From contig CAKUFA010000007.1 in NCBI GenBank assembly GCA_934647165.1, forward strand, positions 1 through 64,000: a stretch of 64,000 nt of DNA. Reading direction: 5' to 3'. A program made the translations under genes and the position numbers. Within the stretch, counting starts at the first letter, position 1. The number at the start of each line of letters is the position of its first letter. This DNA comes from an uncultured Clostridia bacterium. GTDB lineage: Bacteria > Bacillota > Clostridia > Christensenellales > Aristaeellaceae. Below the pieces are notes generated by a model. It was not told the DNA's origin and made no database searches. It was given only the letters and a program-made list of their open reading frames with translations. Positions 44,326 to 51,671 of this stretch are shown here, piece by piece.

Positions 44326-44390
44326 CGAAAGGGACGATGTCCCTTCGCTGGTGCAGGGCAGCGCCCTTTCGGGTCAAGGGCAGCGCCCTT
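44326..44390. repeat. REP-like cluster of three hairpins
   Basis: Stem A 44326-44335 with 44339-44347 (one bulge); stem B AGGGC-AGC-GCCCT at 44355-44367; stem C AAGGGC-AGC-GCCCTT at 44376-44390. B and C are 13-base direct repeats 22 bases apart. There is no T run. It lies between a glycosyltransferase and dnaE. Such GC-rich palindromic clusters are dispersed extragenic repeats in many gut Firmicutes; only this copy is in the window. Confidence 0.6.
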
Positions 44391-44483
44391 GCGCGCCCGG
44401 ACAAAGCCCCGCACGATCACCCCGCACGCAATTTTTGCCGTAGGCAAAAGAGCTCACGCAACTGGCCGCGGAACCGAATCCCG

Positions 44484-45419
44484 TCATCCGAAAACCATCT
44501 GTCCTAAACGGGTCACAGCGCTCTGCATGGTGTACCCCTGCTTCTGCACAGTCAGTACACGCTGAATTTTCCCCATTTTTTCCGTCGCAAGATATGCCGC
44601 AATGTTCTTTCTCACCCGATCCGGCAGCGCATCCCCGTACATGTCCCGGAAACGCTCCGCCTGCCGGTAGGTCAGCGCAACCCGCGCCTTCCCTTTTTCC
44701 CACATACCAAGCGCCTTCACGCCTCGGCACATCAGTCCCGTTTGGCTCGCGCCTTTCACATTTGCACCGTGCTGGCGATAATCCACCAGCGGCGCATCCA
44801 CCATCACCACCTGGCCGAAAGCTGCGGCTGTCAACGCCAGGAACCAGTCGTGCATCACCATCTGTGCAGGATCGCCATGCGCCAGCGCCAACTGCCGTAA
44901 AGGCTGATTCATCAGCATCGTGCAGCCGGTCACATTGTTCTGCACCAGCAGCCGCTTGAAAGTAATGGCGCTTCGATCCCATCCCTGATGATCAAAAAAG
45001 CTCGAATGCAGCGAATGCCCGTCCGCAGCAATCAGCGCGCAGTCGCTGTGCACCAAAATGGGCGTTTTTTCACCATATTGCCGTTCGGCACGTTCCATGG
45101 CCTGCCGGCAACGGCTGAGCCGATCAGGATGCCAGAAATCATCCTGATCACATAGCGCAATGTAGGGTGCCCCTGTCTGCCGCATCAAACTCCAGAAATT
45201 TCCGATGGCGCCAAACCCACGCCCCTGCTCCTCTCCAAGCGTAAAACGCCCATCCGCCAGGCATAGCTGACGGAGAATCTCCGGCGTTGCATCCTGAGAG
45301 CCGTCATCCTGCATCACCACGCGAAAACATGGGTCATCCTGTGCACGCAAACTGATGAGCTGCTCCGGCAGAAACCTCGCCCCATTATAGCAGGCCATCA
45401 ACACGTCGATTCCGTTCAC
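44484..45419 (-). CDS. Family 2 glycosyltransferase
   Basis: 311 residues. GT-A fold motifs: VLMACYNGARFLPEQLISL, QDDGSQDATPEI and LCDQDDFWHPDR (the DxD-like metal site). The C-terminal part resembles rhamnosyl- and other cell-surface glycan transferases. GTG at 45419 overlaps the stop of the preceding glycosyltransferase (TGGTGA), so the two are coupled. It probably adds sugars to a surface polysaccharide; donor and acceptor are not readable. Confidence 0.9.
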   Translation of the reverse strand: MNGIDVLMACYNGARFLPEQLISLRAQDDPCFRVVMQDDGSQDATPEILRQLCLADGRFTLGEEQGRGFGAIGNFWSLMRQTGAPYIALCDQDDFWHPDRLSRCRQAMERAERQYGEKTPILVHSDCALIAADGHSLHSSFFDHQGWDRSAITFKRLLVQNNVTGCTMLMNQPLRQLALAHGDPAQMVMHDWFLALTAAAFGQVVMVDAPLVDYRQHGANVKGASQTGLMCRGVKALGMWEKGKARVALTYRQAERFRDMYGDALPDRVRKNIAAYLATEKMGKIQRVLTVQKQGYTMQSAVTRLGQMVFG

Positions 45420-46183
45420 CAGGATACCCCCCACTTGATGAAATATTGGATAATGGAGCGCACTTGCCGCATCACACCGCGCAGCGTGCGGGTGTTTTCC
45501 CGCGCCCACGCATGGGTCACGCACATCTGCGGATGATAGATAATCGGTCCCAGCATGCCTGCCCGGCGGCTGAGATCGGAATCCTCCTGATAGAGAAAGA
45601 ATCGCTCGTCAAATCCATGAAGCTTGCGGAAAGTTTCCGTGCGGATGAGCAGGAAACAGCCTGTTGCAAAGTGCACCTTTACCGGCGCATTCACCCGCTG
45701 GCCCGCCATGGTATATTCTGCCCGCCAGGTGGTAAACGGCTTCCCCAAACGTTCCAGAAAGCCGCTGAGCAGATAGTGCACTGTTGGCAGCTTCTTGGGC
45801 AAAAACTGCTCCGAACCATCCGCATTGAGCACCCTTGGCGTGAGAATTACGGCGTTGGGGTGTTCATCCATATATCGAACCATATTGGGAAGCAAATCCG
45901 GCTCAAAGGTCACATCCGGGTTAATCAGCAGATGATATTCGCTGTCCAGTCGGTCCAGCACCACATTGTTGCCCCGGCCAAAGCCAAGGTTTTTCTGCTG
46001 GGGCAGCACATGCACGCCGGGATGCGCCCAGCGAATGCGCTGCGCGGTATCATCGCCGGGGGTATTGTCCACCAGATACACCTCCACCGGTATGTCGGAC
46101 TTTTCCAGGCAATCCACCGCCGCAAGCGCCTCGTCACCCGCATGATACAGCACCATGCACGCAGAAATTCTGGGCTTAGACAA
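45416..46183 (-). CDS. Family 2 glycosyltransferase, rhamnosyltransferase-like
   Basis: 255 residues. Motifs: VYLVDNTPGDDT, NLGFGRGNNVVL and INPDVTFEPD (metal site), followed by FATGCFLLIRTETF and GFDERFFLYQEDSDL, the pattern of WbbL/RfbF-like rhamnosyltransferases. The start is TTG at 46183 with GGAGG 8 bases before. It is first in a two-gene glycan unit with the promoter at 46244-46272. Confidence 0.88.
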   Translation of the reverse strand: MSKPRISACMVLYHAGDEALAAVDCLEKSDIPVEVYLVDNTPGDDTAQRIRWAHPGVHVLPQQKNLGFGRGNNVVLDRLDSEYHLLINPDVTFEPDLLPNMVRYMDEHPNAVILTPRVLNADGSEQFLPKKLPTVHYLLSGFLERLGKPFTTWRAEYTMAGQRVNAPVKVHFATGCFLLIRTETFRKLHGFDERFFLYQEDSDLSRRAGMLGPIIYHPQMCVTHAWARENTRTLRGVMRQVRSIIQYFIKWGVSW

Positions 46184-46243
46184 TGCATTTTCCTCCCATG
46201 TGTAACAAAATCCACGCTCTTTCGCGCATCATAAATCCCTGTT

Positions 46244-46272
46244 ATTGTACCTTTCAGCAGCCGTTTTGTCCA
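46244..46272 (-). promoter_or_regulatory. Promoter of the glycosyltransferase pair
   Basis: Minus strand TGGACA (46272-46267), 17 bases, TACAAT (46249-46244). Confidence 0.65.
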
Positions 46273-46316
46273 TACTTTCAAGCGCAATAGGGTACAAAAA
46301 GCCCGCATACGCTGCC

Positions 46317-46355
46317 GAAAAAGCAAATTGACCGCTTCTGCGAAGCTGCTTGCTT
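46317..46355 (-). terminator. Terminator of the exported-protein gene
   Basis: AGCAA (46322-46326) pairs with TTGCT (46350-46354) around an inner GCTTC/GAAGC stem, followed on the minus strand by TTTTT (46321-46317). Confidence 0.5.
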
Positions 46356-46366
46356 CATGCTTTCCG

Positions 46367-47458
46367 TTAAAGCAATCTCTCTCCGGTCACTGCATGGACA
46401 GCCTGTTCTATCGCTATGGTCTGCCCGCTTGCCGTTTCCAGCACACAGCGCGCTACCCATGCAGGGCACAGCGTGTAGCCCGCTTTTGCCGACACGTCCC
46501 CTGTCATGGGTAAGTATTCCAATACCAGCTCATATACCGTAATCTTCCTGTAAGCGCTTTGTTTTTTTGTTTCATAGCTGTCCAGCAGGCATCGCATCGC
46601 CGCTTCCGGAGACAAAGCCGCCTGCGCTTCTCCTTCCGGCGCCAAGGTGTCAGGATCCAGCAGCGGACAGCTTGCAAAGGCCAGGCCATGGCCTGCCGTC
46701 ACCGCCATGCGCAGCAGCATGGGCGGAACCTCTATGCCGTTTTCCGCCATCTGATAGCTGCCGGAATACAGCCGCAGGCCTTGAAAATAAACCGGGTAGT
46801 ATACCTCCGCAAAGCGATATTCCGCAGCAGCTTCGCTGTTCAAGCGGCACGCTGCGGATGATTTTCGATTGGCTTTTTCCATGCCTTCCCGCACCGCATC
46901 CGCATCCGACACCTGGTGAAAGCGGATGATTCTCCCCAACCGGCATCCGCAAACCTGCGCCACCTGCGCGGCATAAGATTCTACCTGCGCCTCCGTAAGC
47001 CCTTCCATGCCAATGCTCTGCACATCATCCGCGCTGCTTTCCGCCGTGGCATAGATATACTCGGGGCTATACGCCTGCACATCCATGAAACCCAGCGCGC
47101 CAATGGAGCAATACGGATAAATGGCCTTGCCGGAAGTAAAGGCCAATTCTTCAAAGGTTTGGTTCGGCTTGCGCCACCGGCCGCGGCTTGTGTCGCACCC
47201 AATGCTTGCCCAGTCGATTGCCTGCCCGCGCTCTTGCATAAAGTCGCTACTCAGCCGCCCCAGATGATAGTTTTGCACCATGGCGCCTTCTGCCGGAACC
47301 ATAACCTGTGCGTCCACCACAATGCGCACATCGCCGCAGTCCTCTTCCTGCTGCACATGCCGCCAGTTTTCCTCCACCCACACTTCCTCCGCAAGCGCCG
47401 CTTTGCCGCAAAGCAGTGCTAGCAACAACAGGCAAAGCCACCGCTTCATCCTTTTCAC
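46367..47458 (-). CDS. Exported protein of unknown function
   Basis: 363 residues with a classic signal peptide (two Lys-Arg pairs, 12 hydrophobic residues, cleavage after KAALA near residue 23). The mature part is mixed alpha/beta with tandem segments that look like PepSY or DUF6034-type domains (VYYPVYFQGLRLYSGSYQ; the last 80 residues end in a strand-rich unit with KAGYTLCPAWV). It has four cysteines. I do not recognise the family with certainty. AAGGAGCG precedes ATG. It stands alone between glycan genes and spo0A. Confidence 0.75.
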   Translation of the reverse strand: MKRMKRWLCLLLLALLCGKAALAEEVWVEENWRHVQQEEDCGDVRIVVDAQVMVPAEGAMVQNYHLGRLSSDFMQERGQAIDWASIGCDTSRGRWRKPNQTFEELAFTSGKAIYPYCSIGALGFMDVQAYSPEYIYATAESSADDVQSIGMEGLTEAQVESYAAQVAQVCGCRLGRIIRFHQVSDADAVREGMEKANRKSSAACRLNSEAAAEYRFAEVYYPVYFQGLRLYSGSYQMAENGIEVPPMLLRMAVTAGHGLAFASCPLLDPDTLAPEGEAQAALSPEAAMRCLLDSYETKKQSAYRKITVYELVLEYLPMTGDVSAKAGYTLCPAWVARCVLETASGQTIAIEQAVHAVTGERLL

Positions 47459-47584
47459 GCTCCTTCATGCTAACCGTACTTTGATGATAGTCCATCAGAG
47501 CGCACTTTGGCAAGCTGTTTTCACCCCGCTCGCCACGTTTTACAACCGTATCGTATCAAATGCTCCTGTACTCTATTTCTTCCA

Positions 47585-47595
47585 TTTGTCGAAAA
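47585..47595 (+). promoter_or_regulatory. Spo0A box upstream of spo0A
   Basis: TTTGTCGAAAA matches the established 0A-box core TGTCGAA with its flanking T and A bases. It is 62 bases upstream of the extended -10, suggesting autoregulation. Confidence 0.65.
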
Positions 47596-47656
47596 CGCAC
47601 GAATTAACTCGATTTTCCACTAATTTATGCGAAAATGTACTACCAGCATACTTTTG

Positions 47657-47665
47657 TGCTATAAT
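47657..47665 (+). promoter_or_regulatory. Extended -10 promoter of spo0A
   Basis: TGCTATAAT with no good -35 at the expected place. The start would be near 47672. Confidence 0.6.
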
Positions 47666-47879
47666 GCTATCAATTTCACATGGTTTTCCCATTTTTCAGG
47701 ACACACCGCTCAAACAGGTTGATGGCGGCAAAACCGTTTACGCCGCGCAGCAATAAGGAAAATGAGCGAATGAACGTCAAGATTCCTGCCAACAATCCAT
47801 GACGCGATGAATCCGTAAATTCAAAAGCCGTGCGAAAGGAGACAGAAGAACCGATTCCACAGGAAAGGGGTCAGACCAG

Positions 47880-48653
47880 GTGAGTGCGATTCGAGTTTTA
47901 CTGACCGACGACAACAGCGAGATACGACGAGTGATGCGCAGCGCGATCAGCGCGGAGGAAGGCATGACGGTGGTGGACGAGTGCGCCAACGGTTTGGAAG
48001 CGTTGGAAGCACTGCGCCACAAGCCGGTGGATGTGGTGGTGCTGGACATCATCATGCCGCAGATGGACGGCTATTCCTTCCTGGAAGCGCTGGGCCAGAT
48101 GCAGCTGGAGCATCCGCCGCAGGTGATCGTGGTATCGGCGCTGGGGCGTGATGACTTCATCACCCGGGCAGTGGAGCTTGGCGCAAAGTATTACATGGTA
48201 AAGCCCTTTGAGCCTTCGGCGCTGTGCGCCAGAATCCGCGATGCATGCGGGCAGGCGTCCGCAAGCAGCGCGGCAAGCCTTGTTTCGCCAAGCCGCGCGC
48301 CCTCGCTGGATGAAAAGCTGGCCGGGCTGTTCCTCACCATTGGCATTCCGGCGCACATCAAGGGCTATCTGTTCCTGAAAGAAGCCGTGAAAATGGTGAT
48401 AGAGAACCCGGACGTCATCAATCGCATCACCAAGGAGCTGTATCCGGGCATTGGACGGCGGTGCAACACAACGGCCAGCAAAGTGGAGCGTGCCATCCGT
48501 CATGCCATCGAAGTGGCGTGGAGCCGCGGGCGCATCGACACGCTGAATCGCGCCTTCGGCTGCCAGGTGGCCATGCCGGACGACAAGCCAACCAATGGGG
48601 AGTTCATTGCCATGATTGCCGATAAGCTGGCCATGGAAGAACGTCCGGCATAA
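47880..48653 (+). CDS. spo0A: Sporulation master regulator Spo0A
   Basis: 257 residues. A receiver domain (acid pocket D10-D11, phosphoacceptor D56 in VLDIIMPQMDG, Lys in MVKPFEPS) is joined by a Ser/Ala-rich linker to the Spo0A_C effector domain. The effector has the recognition helix block (SKVERAIRHAIEVAWSRG) and the family block ELYPGIGRRCNTT. Phosphorylated Spo0A binds TGTCGAA boxes and starts sporulation. The start is GTG at 47880 with AAGGGG 9 bases before. It is a single gene here; in Bacillus spoIVB precedes it, but not in this window. Confidence 0.97.
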   Translation: MSAIRVLLTDDNSEIRRVMRSAISAEEGMTVVDECANGLEALEALRHKPVDVVVLDIIMPQMDGYSFLEALGQMQLEHPPQVIVVSALGRDDFITRAVELGAKYYMVKPFEPSALCARIRDACGQASASSAASLVSPSRAPSLDEKLAGLFLTIGIPAHIKGYLFLKEAVKMVIENPDVINRITKELYPGIGRRCNTTASKVERAIRHAIEVAWSRGRIDTLNRAFGCQVAMPDDKPTNGEFIAMIADKLAMEERPA

Positions 48654-48671
48654 ACATCTGCACGATTTTTT

Positions 48672-48708
48672 ATCCCTCCGGCGGTATAACTGGAGGGATG
48701 TTTGTTTA
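48672..48708 (+). terminator. Terminator of spo0A
   Basis: 8-bp stem ATCCCTCC/GGAGGGAT (48672-48679 with 48692-48699), then GTTTGTTT. Confidence 0.7.
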
Positions 48709-48749
48709 CTGCTGTTTTTCTGCCTGATCAGCCAAACCAGGCATGTCTT

Positions 48750-49577
48750 TCACACATTCCGCTCCTGCGAAGGCTTGACGCCGAAATGCCGTCGGTATCT
48801 GCTGGAAAAATAGCAGGCATCCGCAAAGCCGCATTGCAGGGCAATCTCTCCAATAGGCGCATCCGTGTGGCGAAGCGCCCGCTGCGCGCTTTCCAGCCGA
48901 AGAATTTCCACATATTTCATAAGCGTCAGTCCTGTGGAACGCTTGAAACGGCGGCAAAAGTACGATTCATCATACCCAAAGCGTTCGCTGAGCGAAGAGG
49001 TGGACATAGGTTCCGCATAATGCCCGGCCACATAATCAATCACCGCCTCAAACCGCTCATCGGACGGATTGCGCTGCTTTTCCACCGGACGACCATAACG
49101 CATGAGCAGCGAAAGCACCTGATACACCATGCCAACGCTGGCCAACGGCGTTTCCTGTGCGGCAGCGTTGAGTGCATCCAGCTGCTTTGCAAGCTCCGGC
49201 AAAGCAATCTTCGGCACAAAGGAAACTCGGCATTCAGCCAGCGCTGAAAGCAGCTTGTGGGCAACCGGCGCGGCATTCAAAAAATCCGCCACCATGAACA
49301 TGAAAACGTCATACACCACGCCAGACGGCCCGGCAATCCCCTGATGCGCCTGGCGCGGAGCAATCACGGCCACCTCGCCCGGCAGCACGCTGCAAGTTGT
49401 CTGCTCATCCAAGTGCAATTCCAGCACACCTTTCCGCACACGGATAAGCTCCATGCAGTCATGCCAGTGAAGCACAAAGCACTGGGAACAGGGCGGCTCA
49501 TGAAATGTCCGCGGCAGGCTAACAGCATTTTCCCCATAAATGGGCGGATCTTTTTCCCGAAGTGTTTCCCGGCGCAT
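48750..49577 (-). CDS. AraC-family transcription regulator
   Basis: 275 residues. The N-terminal part is a cupin sensor (HWHDCMELIRVRKGVLEL, PGEVAVIAPRQAHQG). The C-terminal 100 residues have two HTH units (SLSERFGYDESYFCRRFK, then IGEIALQCGFADACYFSSRYRRHFG), the AraC signature. It is divergent from the isomerase/dehydrogenase operon 120 bases away and probably controls it in response to a sugar. ATG at 49577 has AGGG; earlier GTG (49589) and TTG (49598) starts are possible. Confidence 0.92.
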   Translation of the reverse strand: MRRETLREKDPPIYGENAVSLPRTFHEPPCSQCFVLHWHDCMELIRVRKGVLELHLDEQTTCSVLPGEVAVIAPRQAHQGIAGPSGVVYDVFMFMVADFLNAAPVAHKLLSALAECRVSFVPKIALPELAKQLDALNAAAQETPLASVGMVYQVLSLLMRYGRPVEKQRNPSDERFEAVIDYVAGHYAEPMSTSSLSERFGYDESYFCRRFKRSTGLTLMKYVEILRLESAQRALRHTDAPIGEIALQCGFADACYFSSRYRRHFGVKPSQERNV

Positions 49578-49696
49578 AAATTCCCTCACAAAAGTCAAAA
49601 TCGCAAAAAATCAGGTCGATATTCCTATATCCGAAAGCTTCCTCTTTATGGTATCATACAAACACATAAACTGCAATGACAGGAGGTTATTTGCGG

Positions 49697-50533
49697 ATGA
49701 AGATTGGAACGATGGTAAACTTCTCCATCCCGGAAGAAGCGAAGAAAAGCTTTGAAATGCTTCGTTCTTCCGGCTTTGACAGCTGCCAACTGTGTTCCTG
49801 GTCGCCCAAGAACTGGACGGATGAAAACGCACAGGCGCTCAAGGACCTTATCCGGGAGTACAACATCACCGTTTCCGCATTCTGGTGCGGATGGGACGGC
49901 CCGAAAAAGTGGAATTTCTATGAAGGGCAAAAAACACTGGGGCTGGTGCCGCCGGAATACCGCGCCATGCGAGTGCAAAACCTGTGCGACGGCGCTGATT
50001 TTGCCTTGAAGCTCGGGCTGGAAAACGTCATCACCCACATGGGCTTCATTCCGGAAAACCCGCTGGATCCGAACTTTGAACCCTTGTGCGATGCGGTGCG
50101 CACCGTAGCGCAGCACTTGAAAAAGCAGAACCAATGGCTGCTGTTTGAAACAGGCCAGGAAACGCCTGTGACGCTGCTGCGCTGTTTTGAAGAGGCAGGC
50201 TGCGATAACCTGGGCGTAAATCTGGACACCGCGAACCTGATCCTTTACGGCAAAGCGAACCCGGTGGATGCGTTGGACGTCATCGGCCGCTATGTGCGTG
50301 ATGTGCACGCTAAGGACGGACTTTATCCCGTGAACGGCCACGAGCTTGGCAAAGAAACCGCCATCGGCGAAGGCAAGGTGGACTTCCGCGCTTTCTTCCA
50401 GAAGCTGAAAGCATTGAACTACAACGGATTTGTGACCATCGAGCGCGAAATTGAGGATGACCAGCAGGTAAAGGGCATCACCGACGCACGGGACTATCTT
50501 GAAAAAATCATCAACGACGTATACGGAGGATAA
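49697..50533 (+). CDS. Sugar phosphate isomerase/epimerase (xylose-isomerase-like TIM barrel)
   Basis: 278 residues of the AP-endonuclease-2/IolE-like barrel. Metal-site blocks are visible (LGLENVITHMGF, WLLFETGQET, GVNLDTANLIL, VRDVHAKDG, VTIEREIE). Such enzymes isomerise or epimerise sugars and inositols. AGGAGG is 11 bases before ATG 49697. It is followed 3 bases later by a Gfo/Idh dehydrogenase, the usual partner in inositol- or rare-sugar catabolism. Confidence 0.9.
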   Translation: MKIGTMVNFSIPEEAKKSFEMLRSSGFDSCQLCSWSPKNWTDENAQALKDLIREYNITVSAFWCGWDGPKKWNFYEGQKTLGLVPPEYRAMRVQNLCDGADFALKLGLENVITHMGFIPENPLDPNFEPLCDAVRTVAQHLKKQNQWLLFETGQETPVTLLRCFEEAGCDNLGVNLDTANLILYGKANPVDALDVIGRYVRDVHAKDGLYPVNGHELGKETAIGEGKVDFRAFFQKLKALNYNGFVTIEREIEDDQQVKGITDARDYLEKIINDVYGG

Positions 50534-50536
50534 ACC

Positions 50537-51475
50537 ATGCTGAAGGTTGGTTTGGTTGGCGTTGGCGGCATCAGCGGCGCGCACATCCCCGCATGGGAAG
50601 CCATGGAGGATGTGGAATTGGTCGCGCTGTGCGACATTCGGCCTGAACAGATGGAGTGCTATCCTAAGCAGCGCCACTACACAAATGTGGACGAAATGCT
50701 CGAAAAGGAACCGTTGGATATCCTTGACATCTGCCTGCCCACTTATCTGCATGCAGAGGTGGGGCTGAAAGCCATGGAGAAGGGCATCCATGTGCTGAGT
50801 GAAAAGCCTGTTTCCCTGAAACCGGAAGATGTACACCACCTCTACGATACGGCAAAGCGCAACAACGTGCGCTTCATGGTGGCACAGGTTCTGCGCTTCT
50901 GGCCGGAATACACGTATCTGAAGGAAATCTATGATTCCGGCCGGTATGGAAAGCTTCTGTCCGGCAGCATGGCGCGGCTTAGCCGCATACCCGGTTGGAG
51001 CTGGGACAACTGGATGAAGGATGAAAACCGCAGCGGTTTGGTCCCCTTTGATTTACACATCCATGATCTGGACTTCATGGTTTATGCCTTTGGCAAGCCG
51101 CAGAAAGTGACCTCCTTCCGTTCCCGCCGGCCGGATCAGGATGTGTTTACGGCTGTGTATCAATTCAACGGTTTCTACATGAGCAGCGAAGCCGCATGGT
51201 ATGCCGCACCCTATCCCTTCCGCGCCACCTATCGTTTCCAGTTTGAAAAGGCGCTTGTTGTGATGGATGGAACGCTCAAGGTTTACGAAGTGGATGGCAA
51301 AACCTTCACTGTGGGCGCAGGCGGCGGCGAAACCGGGAATATCGAATTGCCGCAGACCAACGCTTACGCCAACGAAATTCGCTACTTTGCCGACTGTGTG
51401 AAGAGCGGACATGATGCCGACCGTGTGAAGGAAGACGAGCTGGAAACAGTTGTACGCATCCTGAAGAGCATTTAA
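50537..51475 (+). CDS. Gfo/Idh/MocA-family dehydrogenase
   Basis: 312 residues. NAD(P) motif GLVGVGGISGAHIPAW at the N-terminus, the SEKPVSLKPEDV motif with catalytic Lys, and the HIHDLDFMVYAFG block with His/Asp as in inositol-dehydrogenase-like enzymes. It is coupled to the isomerase gene (3-base gap, ACGGAGG before ATG). Together they should oxidise and rearrange one sugar or cyclitol. A terminator follows. Confidence 0.92.
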   Translation: MLKVGLVGVGGISGAHIPAWEAMEDVELVALCDIRPEQMECYPKQRHYTNVDEMLEKEPLDILDICLPTYLHAEVGLKAMEKGIHVLSEKPVSLKPEDVHHLYDTAKRNNVRFMVAQVLRFWPEYTYLKEIYDSGRYGKLLSGSMARLSRIPGWSWDNWMKDENRSGLVPFDLHIHDLDFMVYAFGKPQKVTSFRSRRPDQDVFTAVYQFNGFYMSSEAAWYAAPYPFRATYRFQFEKALVVMDGTLKVYEVDGKTFTVGAGGGETGNIELPQTNAYANEIRYFADCVKSGHDADRVKEDELETVVRILKSI

Positions 51476-51492
51476 CCCTTTGATAGGCCGAC

Positions 51493-51558
51493 TGCCCATG
51501 GAAGAGGAATGGAAAATACTATTGATTTTCTGTTTCCTTTCCATGGGCAACATTTTTT
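51493..51558 (+). terminator. Terminator of the isomerase/dehydrogenase operon
   Basis: 11-bp stem (51493-51503 with 51539-51549), extended inside by AT-rich pairs, then a T6 run. Confidence 0.8.
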
Positions 51559-51588
51559 AGCAATAGGAAGCTTTCAGTTTCTGATCCT

Positions 51589-51614
51589 ATCCTTTTTTTA
51601 TCGCAAAAAAGGAT
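51589..51614. promoter_or_regulatory. Palindrome abutting the flavoprotein promoter
   Basis: ATCCTTTTTT (51589-51598) and AAAAAAGGAT (51605-51614) around six bases, ending at the first base of the -35. It is a candidate operator. Confidence 0.45.
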
Positions 51615-51642
51615 TGAGTTTGTCTGCACAATCTGTTAAAAT
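51614..51642 (+). promoter_or_regulatory. Promoter of the flavoprotein gene
   Basis: TTGAGT (51614-51619), 17 bases, TAAAAT (51637-51642). Confidence 0.65.
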
Positions 51643-51671
51643 TTCAACGAGCTGAAAGGAGGTTCCCACAA

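Larger units (their letters stand above)
47459..47879. other. 421-base regulatory gap before spo0A
   Basis: Holds no supported gene. It carries the divergent starts of the exported-protein gene and spo0A, a 0A box (47585-47595), an extended -10 (47657-47665) and a leader of about 210 bases, in which I see no clear structure. Confidence 0.7.
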
